A stretch of DNA of 64,000 bases from Ceratodon purpureus (taxonomy: Eukaryota > Streptophyta > Bryopsida > Pseudoditrichales > Ditrichaceae): positions 5,798,283-5,862,282 of the forward strand of contig CM026429.1 in the NCBI GenBank assembly GCA_014871385.1, in the 5' to 3' direction. How positions within the stretch are numbered: position 1 is the stretch's first letter; every line of letters starts with the position of its first letter. Both the position numbers and the translations under genes were made by a program. Under the pieces are notes generated by a model that searched no databases, had not been told where the DNA came from, and saw only the letters and a program-made list of their open reading frames with translations. Of this stretch, positions 22,044 to 33,904 are shown one piece after another.

Positions 22044-24791
22044 GAGCATTACGTCCATCAAGAACACTCTTCCACGTTTTCCTGTGTCGTACAAATTGCA
22101 AGGTATTCTTTGTGTTGCCGGTTGCTTTGAGACTCATTGTCAGATTGTTTTTAGCATCCATTCATATGTTGATCGGATGGACATCTAATGTGGACTCCTT
22201 GTAACATTCATGTAATCTGATCAACAAGATTTGAGCCATTTTTTTTCGAATTTGAGTGTTCGGTATGATTCTTGAAACGGTAGAAAACTCATTCACTGAG
22301 TCGCTTCAAATTCATTGATATTACTCAGCTCCAACGTTTGCGGAAGTGATTTTGTTTAGAATCAAGAGAAGCACCCACAACTTCAGTGGCAGATAAAATA
22401 GTGCTCGCGAGTCTTCTTTAGATCATCTCTTGAGAAATACGGGAAGAGTCTCACCTCGCACTGTAATACTAATCTCGTAAATATTTACATGAATCTATAG
22501 TCTTGAACTTAACTGTAACTTCCGTTCCACCAACCTCTGTATTTCAAAAGGGATGGTACACTTGCATTGTTCCGAACCCTTGTTTCAACCAATATGACGT
22601 AGACGATGGATATGATCTTCTCAATCTTATGAAAGAGACGGCGCAGCCTGCAAGAACTCGAAAGCTGTGAATTATTTCAATGAAGTCTGAAGTACGGTAC
22701 CTTCAGCGAATTGTAAATTACGCCACTCTTGACGGTGTTCACGTTTTCACTCCAAGATCTGTCATGAAAATCAGAGCTTGATTGGGATGGTAGTTAAGTT
22801 ACGGCATGTGCCTGCTATGTCAATAGTCACTCTCTTCAATCCACCCTTGCTGTGGCTACTTACACCAGAACCAGCAATCATGACGGAGGAAAATTGAACA
22901 CCCCATTTACCATGTTTGGTGGTACTACTTCTTACCATATCTATTAAAAGAATGGATGCCTCTTTCCATTCAATCCACTCTACCAGAAAGTTCTTAACAA
23001 TCTGCCAGTTTCTGAAATCTCTAAACGCAAGTCCCGCACACTGTGGATTACAAAGAACTCATTCTCTTGTCAGAACAAATTTGATCTTTAAGTAACGTTT
23101 CTGACCACGGAAGAACCATCTTCCCGCCACAGACGCACCGATTCATATCATCATTGTTGACAAAATCTCACTTGAAAATGCCGTCTCAAAGAAAATCACT
23201 TGAAAATCACCACCTCTACAACATCAACTTTTACACAACAACAGAGTTCCTGAACAACTTATCAACCAAACAGATGTCCCTTCTGATCACCTTATATTCC
23301 CAACTTGATGAATACATCATAATAAGTAAACCGACGACCACACCAAACTTCTATCACCCAATTCGAATTTCAAACCGACTGTTACATTCCCAAATTTAGA
23401 ATTCCCGGACAACACGGCGACACCGTCCACCAGAAAGCGGCAACTTTCGAATTAATATTTGGTGGATTGGAGTCAAATCCACTAACTTGACTAAAAGACC
23501 AAGCGAAGGAAGAAAATTGTGGCACTTAATCCCATACAATGAGAGGAGAATTTTATCGAAGATGATGCGCATCTGAGATATCGACCCCAACTGCCAACAT
23601 GCAGATGAACAATCGGAAACTCGCAGCTGCTAGAATTCCATGTCACTGCTACAGACGCACCCAAACAAGGCAACGGGTCATGAATAGCAAAGCCATTGCC
23701 ATGCTATTGCTGAGATGCGGAGAAGGGTGCTATTTGCGGACCGGGGAGCGAGGTGCGTTGATCTGGCCGCAGTGGGCGCCAAGCCCAGCCGAGGTCCGAG
23801 AAAGGCGAAGTGCAGATTCCCAAATCTCTCCCGCGCAGGGAAGGGAAGGGAAGGGAAGGCAGGCTCTAGCTGCCCCACAAAGCGCTAACGCAACGTTACG
23901 GCACTCTTTGTTGCTCATTCTGGGTTGGTGTGTGTCTAGGGGTGATATTGATGGCGGCTGCTGCAGATCAGTCATGAACGTTCGATGATCTGCCCGCAGC
24001 GCCGACTATCTAGACCACAATCACGTCGGTACAGCGCTTGTGAAAATCTAGTTGCAGTGAGGGTGATGGAAACGCCGAACTGGAGCTTCTGGACAATGCT
24101 GGAGCGGATTCAGCCCTCGGAAGAGCGTCTAGCGGCGCTTCGTCAAGTGGGTTTCATGGACGGGTACGCACCAGTTTGTAGCTTTGAATTCCTTGCATTT
24201 TTGTTCGCTTGGTTTGGTAGCGGCGCTCTGGAGGATTTGCTCCGAGAAAACTGGGAATTTGAGGAGGACGTTGTTTAGGATTCGGAGTTGCATTTAAGGG
24301 AGTGTTGGTTGGAGTATGAGTGCTGTAGCGGCTATGACGTTAGGCTTTTGGGGGAGAATCGTCGGTTAGCGTTGCTTCATTTAGGAGGATATTGTGTGTT
24401 TTGAGCGGTTAGGAAAATGCTGAGTGGAATGGTGGGAGTGTCATTGCGATGGACTTCAATCATGGTGTGAGCGGGACTGCGAGTCTGGGAGCTTGTTCCT
24501 GTGTTTCTGAGGGGTTGGCATTGTGTTCGTTTTCGACCGCATCATTGTGCCGGGTAGAGAATGGTGAAAGTTGCATAGTCTATTGCTGAGATCTTATGTT
24601 GGCTCTCTTGTTTCTCAGATAAACTCATGTTCTCTCACACATATCTGCGCTTCGAAGCACTGAAAACTTCACGCGAAAATATAGGAGATTTTTCCGATGA
24701 ATGAGCGGGAAGATACACAAACATGTGAATGTAAGATAATTTACAAATGATCTCCGACTCATGCAACAAACAATAACGATTGAACGGAGAA
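22044..24791. other. RLK1 3' region and spacer before RLK2
   Basis: The first 220 bp hold the 3' UTR, with motifs shared by all RLKs of the window (TTAGCATCCATTCATA at 22151 and AGATTTGAGCCATTTTTT at 22227). The rest has no recognisable gene. A plus-strand frame at 24066-24160 (METPNWSFWTMLERIQPSEE) reads like protein and ends near a GT donor-like site. It may be an upstream exon or leader of the next RLK, but I cannot link it. A GGGAA tandem tract lies at about 23840-23858. Confidence 0.5.
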
Positions 24792-27142
24792 ATGACGAAT
24801 ACAAGGAATGGACCGGTGTCGCCAACCATGGCCATCAAAACGACAACACTCCTCCTCGTGATCTTTAGCATAGTTTCTGCGACGGTGGGCCAAGACCTGG
24901 CAGCGGATACGAAAGCGCTGCTCATCTTCAGTACCATCCATGATCCGAAGGGGACGAAGATGGGGTGGAGCAACCTGACCTCGACTTGCACCTGGCGAGG
25001 CATCACGTGCGAGGGCGACAGAGTCACTGAGGTGCGCTTGCCGGGGAAAGGCTTCCGGGGGGAGATCCCCGCCGGGAGTTTGGGCTTGCTCTCCGAGCTT
25101 CGCGTGGTGAGCTTGCGCGGAAATAAGCTCACCGGGTTGTTTCCTGGCGAGCTTGGCGATTGCAACAAGCTTGAGGCGTTGTACTTGGCGCGGAACGACT
25201 TCTACGGCCCTGTTTTGACTCTCACTGGGCTTTGGCCACGCCTCACCCGCTTGAGCTTGGAGGCGAACAAGTAAGTATACATGTCACCATTCTCTTTCGG
25301 GTTTAGATTGTTGGAAATCAGTAGTGGTCGAGGATGTCAAGCATGGCGTTGAGGATTTGTTTATGTGTTTGTTCACAGGATTAATGGCTCCATTCCTGAC
25401 TCAATCGGGCTGTTCAAGGATCTGTACTATCTGAACCTCCGCAACAACTCGTTCTCTGGGAGCATTCCGCCTCTTAATCTTGCGAATCTAACCATCTTCG
25501 ACGTTGCGAACAACAATCTTTCGGGGCCTATCCCGCCAACTCTGTCGAGATTTTTGCCTGCTGCTTTCCTTGGTAATCCTGGCTTGTGTGGTGCGCCTCT
25601 TACGGTGTGTCCTGGTACATTAGAGCCAACCTCGGCTCCCATCGCGACGTCTTCCAATGGGCATAAGTTATCAACAGGTGCAATCGTGGGCATCGTCGTG
25701 GGAGCGGTAGCGTTTCTCGCTCTCGTCGTGCTTGGGCTATTCTTTTGTCTTTGCAGGAGAAAGAAAGAGAAGAGGGAGAACGTTGGAAAGCCCGGGGAAG
25801 GACAGGTGGTATCGCGTGATTTAAGACCGCGTGAGAAGGGCGTGGAAGTACAAACAGAGGAGTATTACAGCGCGACGGGGGAGAAGCTGGATCGCAGCAA
25901 GTTGGTGTTCTTCGACGACAAGAAGTACTCGTTTGATCTTGATGACTTGTTGCGCGCTTCCGCTGAGGTGCTGGGCAAGGGCAGCGTCGGGACGGCTTAC
26001 AAGGCGATTTTGGAGGATGGTACCATCATGGCTGTGAAGAGGTTGAAGGATGTGACAACCGGCAAGAAAGAGTTTGAGTCTCAGATTCAGGTAGTAGGAA
26101 AGATGCAGCATCGCAATGTGGTGCCGCTTCGCGCTTATTACTTCTCCAAGGACGAGAAGCTTCTGGTGTATGACTTCATGAACAGGGGAAGCCTCTCTGC
26201 GCTTCTTCACGGTAAGCTATCGGTACCCTTGATTGCACTTCTGCATTTTGTGCTGTGGTTTTTCAGTTTGAGTATTTACTGATGAAGGAAGTTGCTTGTT
26301 TCAGGTAATCGAGGCAGCACTCGTATACCTCTTGATTGGTCGTCGAGGGTAAAGATTGCGACCGGAGCTGCACGAGGACTTGCGTATCTGCACGCACAAG
26401 GAGGACCCAAATTCGTTCACGCGAACATCAAGTCGTCCAACATTCTTCTCAACACAGACCTGAACGCATGTATCTCCGATTTTGGACTGGCGCAGTTGAT
26501 AACATCGTCATCTGCTCAAGCGAAGATCATCGGATATCGAGCACCTGAGGTCACGGAGCTTCGAAAGGCGACGCAGAAGTCGGACGTCTTCAGCTTCGGA
26601 GTGGTATGTCACCTTCTCTGGCTTAAGACACAACTGGAATATAAGCTCATGCATTCTTCATTTTCTTTTACAACGAGTGTACACCTCCTGTGTGTTAAGG
26701 TGTGCACGTTGATTGAACATTGCGATGCTGTTTGGTATGGCAGCTACTGCTGGAACTTCTGACAGGAAAGGCACCGACCCAAGCAGCACTCAACGACGAA
26801 GGAATCGACCTACCGCGCTGGGTGCAGTCCATCGTTCGGGAAGAATGGACGACCGAAGTGTTCGATGCCGAGCTCTTGAGATACAACACCGTCGAGGGCG
26901 AAATGGTGAACCTGCTGCAGATAGCGATGCGATGCGTGGATACCGTCCCAGAGCGGCGCCCAACGATGAGCGAGGTGCAGCTCCTTCTCGAGGATGTGCG
27001 TCAAATGTCTATGAACAACAGCCAAGAGATCACGTCACGACAATCTGTGAGCCCACCGGAGGAGTCTCCAGTCCGAGCCAGCGTCTCAAGGGACAGGATT
27101 TCTCAGCAGGGCACCCCATCCCATTCTCGCACAACTCCTTGA
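24792..27142 (+). CDS. LRR receptor-like kinase, RKL1-like inactive class (669 aa)
   Basis: Exons are 24792-25270, 25379-26211, 26305-26603 and 26744-27142, with intron positions and phases identical to the upstream copy. The chosen start is the first ATG ([10 protein letters not shown]), though [13 protein letters not shown] a few codons later would place the signal peptide right at the N-terminus. The product has a signal peptide, LRRNT ([20 protein letters not shown]), about five LRRs, a transmembrane segment ([20 protein letters not shown]) and a kinase-like domain. Glycine loop [16 protein letters not shown], Lys in IMAVKRL and DFG are kept. The catalytic HRD is replaced by HAN ([11 protein letters not shown]), a further change from the HGN of its relatives. 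Likely a plasma-membrane pseudokinase receptor. Tandem paralogue of the gene at 19582. Confidence 0.94.
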
Positions 27143-28275
27143 ACATCATTCAATTCTTGCTGTTCCATGTATCCATTTATTGTAGATCACTGATTTTTTG
27201 GTTAGGCTCAGTCTAAGATTGATGGTTGGTAGCATCCATTCATTCATACGTTGATCTATTTGACAAACTCGATGAACTTCTCGTAGAATTCCTTTGGTCT
27301 GATCAATAAGAGTTGAGCCATGATGATTCTTTTTCGGAGACTAGTTGTAGGTTGATTCATTTCCCTTGATTCATGGGACTGCACTGCAATTTGTTCTGAT
27401 AACCAGTGCAGCTGACAAAAAATTGATAGAGCTAGTGCTAACAGATTTTAGTTTGTTCAAGGGGTTCAAGTAGATAGTTGTTGCCTCGTTACTTGGATGG
27501 GTACAAGGGGCAGAGCTATCTACATGAAGATCCTACTTTCACCAACAGTGGCAATGCTGTGCTTGCACCGCATTGTGTGAAGGTCCTTCCATTTGTAAAT
27601 GTACCATGATTTTTATCCTAGAGAATTAATTTTTTGGAAGCTCAATGTCTACATGGATGTGTTGTTGAATGTGACTACTGTGAAAGATTCTTTGATTATA
27701 TTATGACATATGAGGCAGTGATGTTGACATCCACATAACACTATGTTGAGGCAATGCTGTGCATCCGAAGGCAAAATGTGTTATGTGGATGGAGCTTGTG
27801 GAGGTAGGATATCGTTTTACTGTTTAGTCCATGTTCCAGGAATGTGTGTATCGTGGAAATGTATATATTCAAGAATAGAATTGGTTATTTAGAATTAGCA
27901 ATTCTTCAAATGGAGTGGACAGCTGAAAACTTCTATTCTTTGAATACCGGTGGGATTAGGGAGTAGGAAGACACGCCATTCTTTGCGGTTATATTTTTAA
28001 AATGGCGAGAAAGGTGGTAAATCTCATGAATTTTCGCCTTTGAGATGGTGCAACAGCAGTAATCGCACTAAAAATTGATAATCATATTGCTACTCTGCTG
28101 AAGGAATGTGACAATGGGTTGTCTGGACGATCATGGATTGTGATATTCAGAATATTATTCAGAGATACCACAATTTCAGTCTCATGTAAAATACATCAGA
28201 CGTAACCAGCAACGTTTGAAAATGCAATTTGAGCTAATTTCTGCCACTTTGAGAACATGTAACTTGGGAGAACTG
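27143..28275. other. RLK2 3' UTR and AT-rich spacer
   Basis: The 3' UTR carries the shared family motifs (TAGCATCCATTCATTCATAC from 27230 and AGAGTTGAGCCAT at 27309). Beyond about 27350 nothing recognisable is seen. Confidence 0.5.
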
Positions 28276-28385
28276 CTCTTTGTAACATGTAACCTAAGTA
28301 TTCCCCCTTGTGATTTTTAAAAATTGTCTTCTCTTTGTAACATGTAACCTAAGTATTCCCCCTTGTGATTTTTAAAAATTGTCTT
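28276..28385. repeat. Perfect 2 x 55-bp tandem duplication
   Basis: A 55-bp unit beginning CTCTTTGTAACATGTAACCT occurs twice in direct succession with no mismatch that I can find. It is non-coding and must be very recent. It could also be an assembly artefact. Confidence 0.95.
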
Positions 28386-28559
28386 CACTAGAACAAGAGT
28401 ATGTTAGATACTTATCAGAGTGATTACTTCTCTCATGAGCCAAGCGCCAAAGGCCCACAACTCTAATCACCTTCACTAAGGGACATGATTACGTCTACAT
28501 CATTGTTTGGTACGACACATTGAAGATAGACCTGGAGAATTGTGGCCTAAAACTATTTC

Positions 28560-29720
28560 AACATGGAGTATTTTTAAGGAATTATTTCTTCAACAATTAT
28601 TTTTTGGTAATTACAAAGAAAACATGCAAGATTTCATGTTGAAATATTCTATTATGACTTGAAACATGGAGGTTTGTTGGTTATCCAATTTAAGTCAATA
28701 TTTGATGAGCATATTGACTATTTCCCAATTGGCGTGAAAGTGATAAAGCTGAAATTTTTGTTTGTAGTTCTTAAAGGGTTTAATGAGGTTTTAAGTAAGT
28801 TTTCAAGAGTCCAAAGACTCTAGATGAAACTTATGGTTTGGCCATGAACTTTAGGAGGGAGGCTAATAGTAATTTGAAGAGGAATATGTGTTAGTTGGAA
28901 AAAATGTTTTTAAATTTCATCACTTTGCTAGTCAAAGCTTTAAATTTGTCAAGTTTTTTCAGGATTCTAATCCTTCTTAAGCTCATGAGTTTGATCAAGG
29001 GAAGACAACTACAATGTTGAGTAAAAAAGAGCAGAAAGAACATCTAAAGAAAAGCTTATACTTCAAGTGTTATAAGTAAGCCTGACATTGAAGCTCTGAA
29101 TGTCCAACATCTAATAACACTGGATGTAAAGCAATTAAGTGATGAGGTATGACTTGGAGAGCCAAGCAACGAAGCAATTCTAATATCTTAGCTGCAATTA
29201 AGAAAATGAGAGTGGAACAAGATCCAACAATGCTCTATTCAGAACATGATATCAACTTTATTAATTCACAAGCTAGGATTTCCTTAAATTCTTATCAAAC
29301 CTTGTTTAGTTTATTTACCAAACATCAAGCAAGTTGTGTTACTAATTGCATATTAAAAGTCCTTGTGAACATTTAAGGTATAGATACAAAGGTGGACTTT
29401 GGAGTTTGAAATGGAACACTATATGAAGTGATATTGGTATGATGTGGCAAAAGTAAGTAAATGTATGGATCACATGCAAGAGGGAAATAGTCACTGGAAA
29501 ACTTCACATTAATAAACATTTTTTCTTTCAAGTGTATAAGCAAAGGATGAAAAGAGCAAGATAACTTCCAATTGAAGATGGATGATTGAATATGTACAAG
29601 ATTTAAACAACTCTAGATGAAGTGCATTAAAATTAGACTGTAATATATTTATATGATAAAGGACTTAAAGAGATAAGATCACTTCAAATATAGAAGTAAA
29701 GAATTAGAAATCTTTGAGTT
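28560..29720 (+). pseudogene. Possible decayed LTR-retroelement gag/pol scraps
   Basis: Fragmentary plus-strand frames with many stops show gag-like wording. Around 29020-29075 a stretch reads KKEQKEHLKKSLYFKCYK, reminiscent of the region before a retroelement zinc knuckle. Upstream (about 28750) short LLKGFNEVLSKFSR-like wording appears. No LTRs, polymerase motifs or intact knuckle can be seen, so this is a weak call. Confidence 0.25.
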
Positions 29721-29860
29721 AGATCTAACTTTGGAATAGAAAAGAAAAAGACTAGCTTGGTAGACTCTCTAAATTTTTTTGATAAAGGATCTTAGGATAT
29801 GAGACTCGAAGCAAAAATATAGATACATATCTAATCTTTTTTCTATAGTTGGGTGGCTGA

Positions 29861-30020
29861 GCTTTAGACCAATATATTTAATCTCTATTCGTATATAAAT
29901 ATCATTAAATATCGAGTTTCTTCTATCATTAATGCATTGAGCTTTAGACCAATATATTTAATCTCCATTCATATATAGTTACTATTAAATATCAAGTTTC
30001 TTCTATCATTAATGCATTGA
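29861..30020. repeat. 2 x 80-bp tandem duplication
   Basis: Units starting GCTTTAGACCAATATATTTA at 29861 and 29941 are about 90% identical. Both end TTCTATCATTAATGCATTGA. Non-coding. Confidence 0.9.
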
Positions 30021-30085
30021 TTGTGCAGTATTGTGAAATTGGTTTAAGTTAGTGACAATTGAAGGGACGAATTTAGTTAATTTTA

Positions 30086-30089
<4 letters not shown>

Positions 30090-30151
<62 letters not shown>

Positions 30152-30165
30152 ATATGTATATATAA

Positions 30166-30196
<31 letters not shown>
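30090..30196. repeat. TA microsatellite
   Basis: An almost pure TA dinucleotide run with interspersed TATATG units spans about 105 bp. It is likely length-polymorphic. Confidence 0.95.
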
Positions 30197-30620
30197 TTTT
30201 AATTAAATCATTTTTTTTTCACCAAAAACTTATATGTAGAAGACTTTTTGCTCCGACCAAAATGACTACCGTCCTTAGAGGCCAACGTCATTAAGAGAAG
30301 AAGGTTTATTGCGGAGGTGATATTAAGGTTAATTGCTGATTAAAGTTACCATACTTCAATAGCATATTCGTTCTCCCTTGAACAAATATTTATTTATCAT
30401 TTGATAATTAAATATTTATTTATTATTCTTCAATTTTTTTTTACAATAATAATAAAAATAGCTTTAAATATTGATTTAATTTAGACAAATATTACTTAAA
30501 ATAATTTCTCATATTTTGTTATTCCATTCTTCAAAATTTCATTTTTTGTTCTCTTTTTTTAGAACTATTTATGAACATACATGCTATTATTGTAGCATCT
30601 TCATGAAGTTCATAAAAGTT

Positions 30621-30700
30621 TAGTTGAAATTGATCAAGTTAAGTTGAAATTGATCAAGTTAAGTTGAAGTTGATCAAGTTAAGTTAAAGTTCATCAAGTT
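30621..30700. repeat. 4 x 20-bp tandem repeat AAGTTGAAATTGATCAAGTT
   Basis: Four 20-bp units start at 30621, 30641, 30661 and 30681 with one to four differences each, and a degenerate fifth precedes them. The same unit reappears twice at 35614-35653, just upstream of the F-box gene. Confidence 0.93.
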
Positions 30701-30858
30701 AACATAGAAGATCTTTGATATTTTAAATAAATGTTCATCTATTGGTCTATTACGACTCTACGAGACTACTCCTTAAGCCACTCTTGGAGGATTTTATTTG
30801 AGATGGAATTTAATTCAAAATATGTGACGCAGTCTTGAACTTGTTTGGGGCTTGATCG

Positions 30859-32034
30859 TTAAGTAACTTTGTCTACTAATTCCTTTTGTAATTTTTTTAA
30901 AAGGTGCTTATACTTGTGCCACAAATCTTTTTGAGATATTATTCCAAAGTTCTCTAGAATGCCATCCACAGTGCGTTTATCGTCATGTACTACCTCAACA
31001 ATCTTCACCCCTACTGTAACAATGTTTTCAAAGCCTTCTCTGTTGCTAAGTCTTCAATTCTCCATGAGTTGCCAGCCTCCTTCCTTATCATAGTGCAGAC
31101 TTCTAATATATGTCCCATTGTTGCATGTATCACAACAACAGTACTATGATAAGCAAATCTGGTAGAATCATATCTAGCATCTAAGTATGCAAGAATCGAT
31201 TGTCCATCATTTTTTAGTTGATCCCACAATCTTTTTTCTTTTCAAAATCCCATACTTTCAATGTTGCATGTATCCATAGTTTTTGAAATTCATAAAAATG
31301 ACTTTTCCAGGGCACATAATAATCCATTCCTCTAAAAAATTCCCCAAATTGTGTGTATCCCATTCCGGTATTTAATGCTACATTATATGCCATATGCGTT
31401 ATTTTAGGGACATTGGAGTGTTCGTGGGGACTTACAGTTGGCCATGAGAACTTGTGTCCATTGATACATTTGAGATGCACATTGTAACTCATGCTCCGAT
31501 TCTGTACTTTAGGTCGACAACTTCCAAACATAATGGACAATGCGCCTTAAAGACTTTAACAAATTCTTCAATACACGATGCCTTCACAAATGCATATTCT
31601 GATACAGGCTTATTATTGAATTCCTCAAACATTTCTTCTGAGTCATAATCTGCATAAATAATAGGTCAATACTTTTCATATTAAAACTAAATTATGTATA
31701 GATAGAATAGAAAATAAAAATAACAATACAAGTTCGTTCATAAAAGAAATAGAGAAACAAATTATTCAGCTAAATATTAGAAAATTTATGAAAAACTTAA
31801 TTAAATTTTAGTTTTTTTTTATAATTGGAAAAAACAAGAAAGATATTACTTACTAGGCTCTGGAACAAGATTTTCATTCAACTCAAAAGTCTGAAAAGGC
31901 ACTTTGAGATTCTTGGTTTGACTCAGGAATATCAACAGAGGACTGATTTTGCTCCACCTTCAGTCTTTGTCCTTCTTCAATGATTGCTTGAATTTCAATA
32001 TTTAATTTATCGAAACACCAATCAACAACCGTTA
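30859..32034 (-). pseudogene. Degenerate DDE transposase (GD.R.DS family type)
   Basis: Read on the minus strand, exon-like pieces run from about 32030 to 31855 (VVDWCFDKLNIEIQAIIEEG and onward, ending at a GT donor) and from about 31651 to 30859. The second piece shows a C-x2-C (HCPLCLEVVD), then a C-x3-H pair (KCINGHKFSWP), YLDARYDSTRFAYHSTVVVI, and, after another frame change, KIVEVVHDDKRTVDGIL and KDLWHKYKHLLKKL. I associate this order, and the G/L-D-x-R-Y-D-S block, with an uncharacterised DDE transposase family of eukaryotes. That association is from memory. Frameshifts near 31495, 31220 and 31015 (and near 31905) break it. It is a dead copy. Confidence 0.6.
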
Positions 32035-32443
32035 GGGGAAAAATGGGGTCTCCAACGGGCCTTGTAAGACAGCCCGAAGGTAGGTGAACTGCTGCCCGTT
32101 GACACCTCTCTGCGAAATCTCATTGGTGGATGTCCTGCCCGCTGACAACAAAATTCGCCCTGCTGGCAACAAAATTCGCCCCGCTGACAACAGAATCCGC
32201 TACTGTCCAATGGGGTGACAGCAGTGGGCACACGCTCGTTGACAGTGTCATTACTGCTCGTATTGTCCAATGGGGTGACAACAGTGGGCAACGCCTTCGC
32301 TGAAAGCGATTGGCTGGACCCCCCAAACGCCAATTTGGCGACCTGCTGGCACCATTGGTGCTAGCAAGTAAAGTGCACGGGCATGGCCAAATTTTGAGGC
32401 ACGGATTCCGACCAAAGGCCCGTTGGAGACCCCATTTTTCCCC
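32035..32443. mobile_element. 409-bp TIR element (MITE) with TA flanks
   Basis: Perfect 29-bp terminal inverted repeats (32035-32063 and 32415-32443), beginning GGGGAAAAATGGGGTCTCCA, are flanked by TA on both sides. The interior is GC-rich, in sharp contrast to the AT-rich surroundings. It contains repeated TGTCCAATGGGGTGACA words (32214 and 32267) and AACAAAATTCGCCC units. It encodes no transposase. The perfect ends suggest a rather recent non-autonomous insertion, at the upstream edge of the transposase relic. TA target duplication fits Tc1/mariner, though other superfamilies cannot be excluded. Confidence 0.85.
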
Positions 32444-33395
32444 TAATGCTTATTTGGACGATTTTTGTAAGGATGCGGAAGGTATTCTACTAATTCCTTA
32501 TAATCACTCCATCTCTCCAAGATATTTTTATGACTCTAGACTACCTGGTTTAGGTTTTTTGTTTGGCTCCATACTAATGAATACAACCAAACACTAGTGG
32601 AAATGGCCCGCAACTACACAATTGTTGAACACCAAAAACAGTCTTTGGTGTTAATTTTATTTTAGCAATTCAGTTTGATTGGTTGAAGAGCTTTTTTTGG
32701 TGTTCACCTTCAAGGATCACTGTTTGTGTTTGCCAAAATTGACGTGGTACTATGAGGCTCAAAATATCAACCAATAGGATGGACTGAGACAACCTGGTTT
32801 CACGGTGGCTTCTCCATTCACCCAGGCACGGGTGAATTGCAAAATAGTCAAACTGGAACAAGTTAGAATTGCAAACACGCTTTCCAAGGAACCAACGACG
32901 ACTGCAATTTCATCCGCTGAATCACCATGGATCAGACGGTAACATTGACGTGGTTACAAGGTAGTTAACTTTTGGAACTGTTACGTAAAAAGCACTGCGA
33001 TATCATCTTCCGAATAGGGTATCAGCGGGTATCAATGTTCGACGAAGCGCGTCTACAGAACTTGGAGGTTCTGCAACACTTAAGGGATAACGAAGGAGCG
33101 GTTCTAAGCGTTCGTAATATGGTAATGGAGGTGAATTCAGTCATTGTTTGAATCTCTCATATCTATCATCAATTACAATAGTCTAAAAGCATTCAAAGTG
33201 GCTGTGTGCACCACTGCAACTTGTCAAAAAGAGAGGTCTTAGACAAACAGCAGTCTGTTTGCTTATTAGCTGTAGAGGATTACTTCATGGTTCTAAAACA
33301 CATACCATGGATCCACACCTAAAATAAGGGCGCAATTCAAAAAACAAAGACGAAATGCGTCTCAGTCTGCATGCGACATCTACTTCTTCGACAAC
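32444..33395. other. Intergenic DNA
   Basis: No gene or repeat recognised. Short frames only. Confidence 0.5.
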
Positions 33396-33839
33396 TTAGA
33401 CTCTACCTGAGACTCCCAGGGTAAATCCTCCCACACTCGCAAGAGCCAAGTCGAGAACCTGGAGCTGTGACAAAGATGCGTCGAGGATACAGCTCTTCTC
33501 CTGATACAGCTGATCCGATGCGGTGAGTTCTGCCTTGGACTTCGCCACTCGCTCCCTCTGTATCTTCATTTTTAATTCCCATGACTCCAACTGAGCGTAA
33601 GCTATGGCGACATTCTCCACCCAGGAGTCGACAAGGTGCTCACAAATTTTAAGTAATGTTTTCACCGCAGGCTTCTGCCCATGTGTCATTGTAGCACGTG
33701 CCTCGACTTTCGCTGTGTTCAAAACTTGGCGAGCTCGCCGAAACTGCGCTGCTGCTCTTTCGTGACTGCGGGACTTCTCTGCAACTTTCTGCTCTACTAA
33801 CTTCAGACGCTCTTGCTCCTCGCTCAGGCAATGGCAAAG
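33396..33839 (-). CDS. Possible coiled-coil protein exon (partial)
   Basis: A minus-strand open stretch of about 148 codons follows an AG acceptor-like site (TTTCATAG, in-frame stop at 33840-33842). It reads as a heptad-rich alpha-helical protein (LSEEQERLKLVEQKVAEKSR ... ESWELKMKIQRERVAKSKAE). It ends at a stop at 33396 or at a GT donor-like GGTAGAG just before. The same frame is open again upstream of the stop (to 34133). This may be an intron crossing or a disabled gene. No family recognised and no start codon assigned. Confidence 0.35.
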   Translation of the reverse strand, partial: LCHCLSEEQERLKLVEQKVAEKSRSHERAAAQFRRARQVLNTAKVEARATMTHGQKPAVKTLLKICEHLVDSWVENVAIAYAQLESWELKMKIQRERVAKSKAELTASDQLYQEKSCILDASLSQLQVLDLALASVGGFTLGVSGRV

Positions 33840-33904
33840 CTATGAAATCGGTTTTCCAAGGTTGAAATGGGCAACATGCAGTCTAGTGCGTTCATTCTTC
33901 AATG

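Noticed and set aside
23599-24278. Short open frames between RLK1 and RLK2 as genes
   Set aside because: No motif, no linked exon and no conserved start; noted only as possible leader sequence.
30090-30196. TA run as an origin or matrix attachment site
   Set aside because: A simple microsatellite explains it; no supporting motif.
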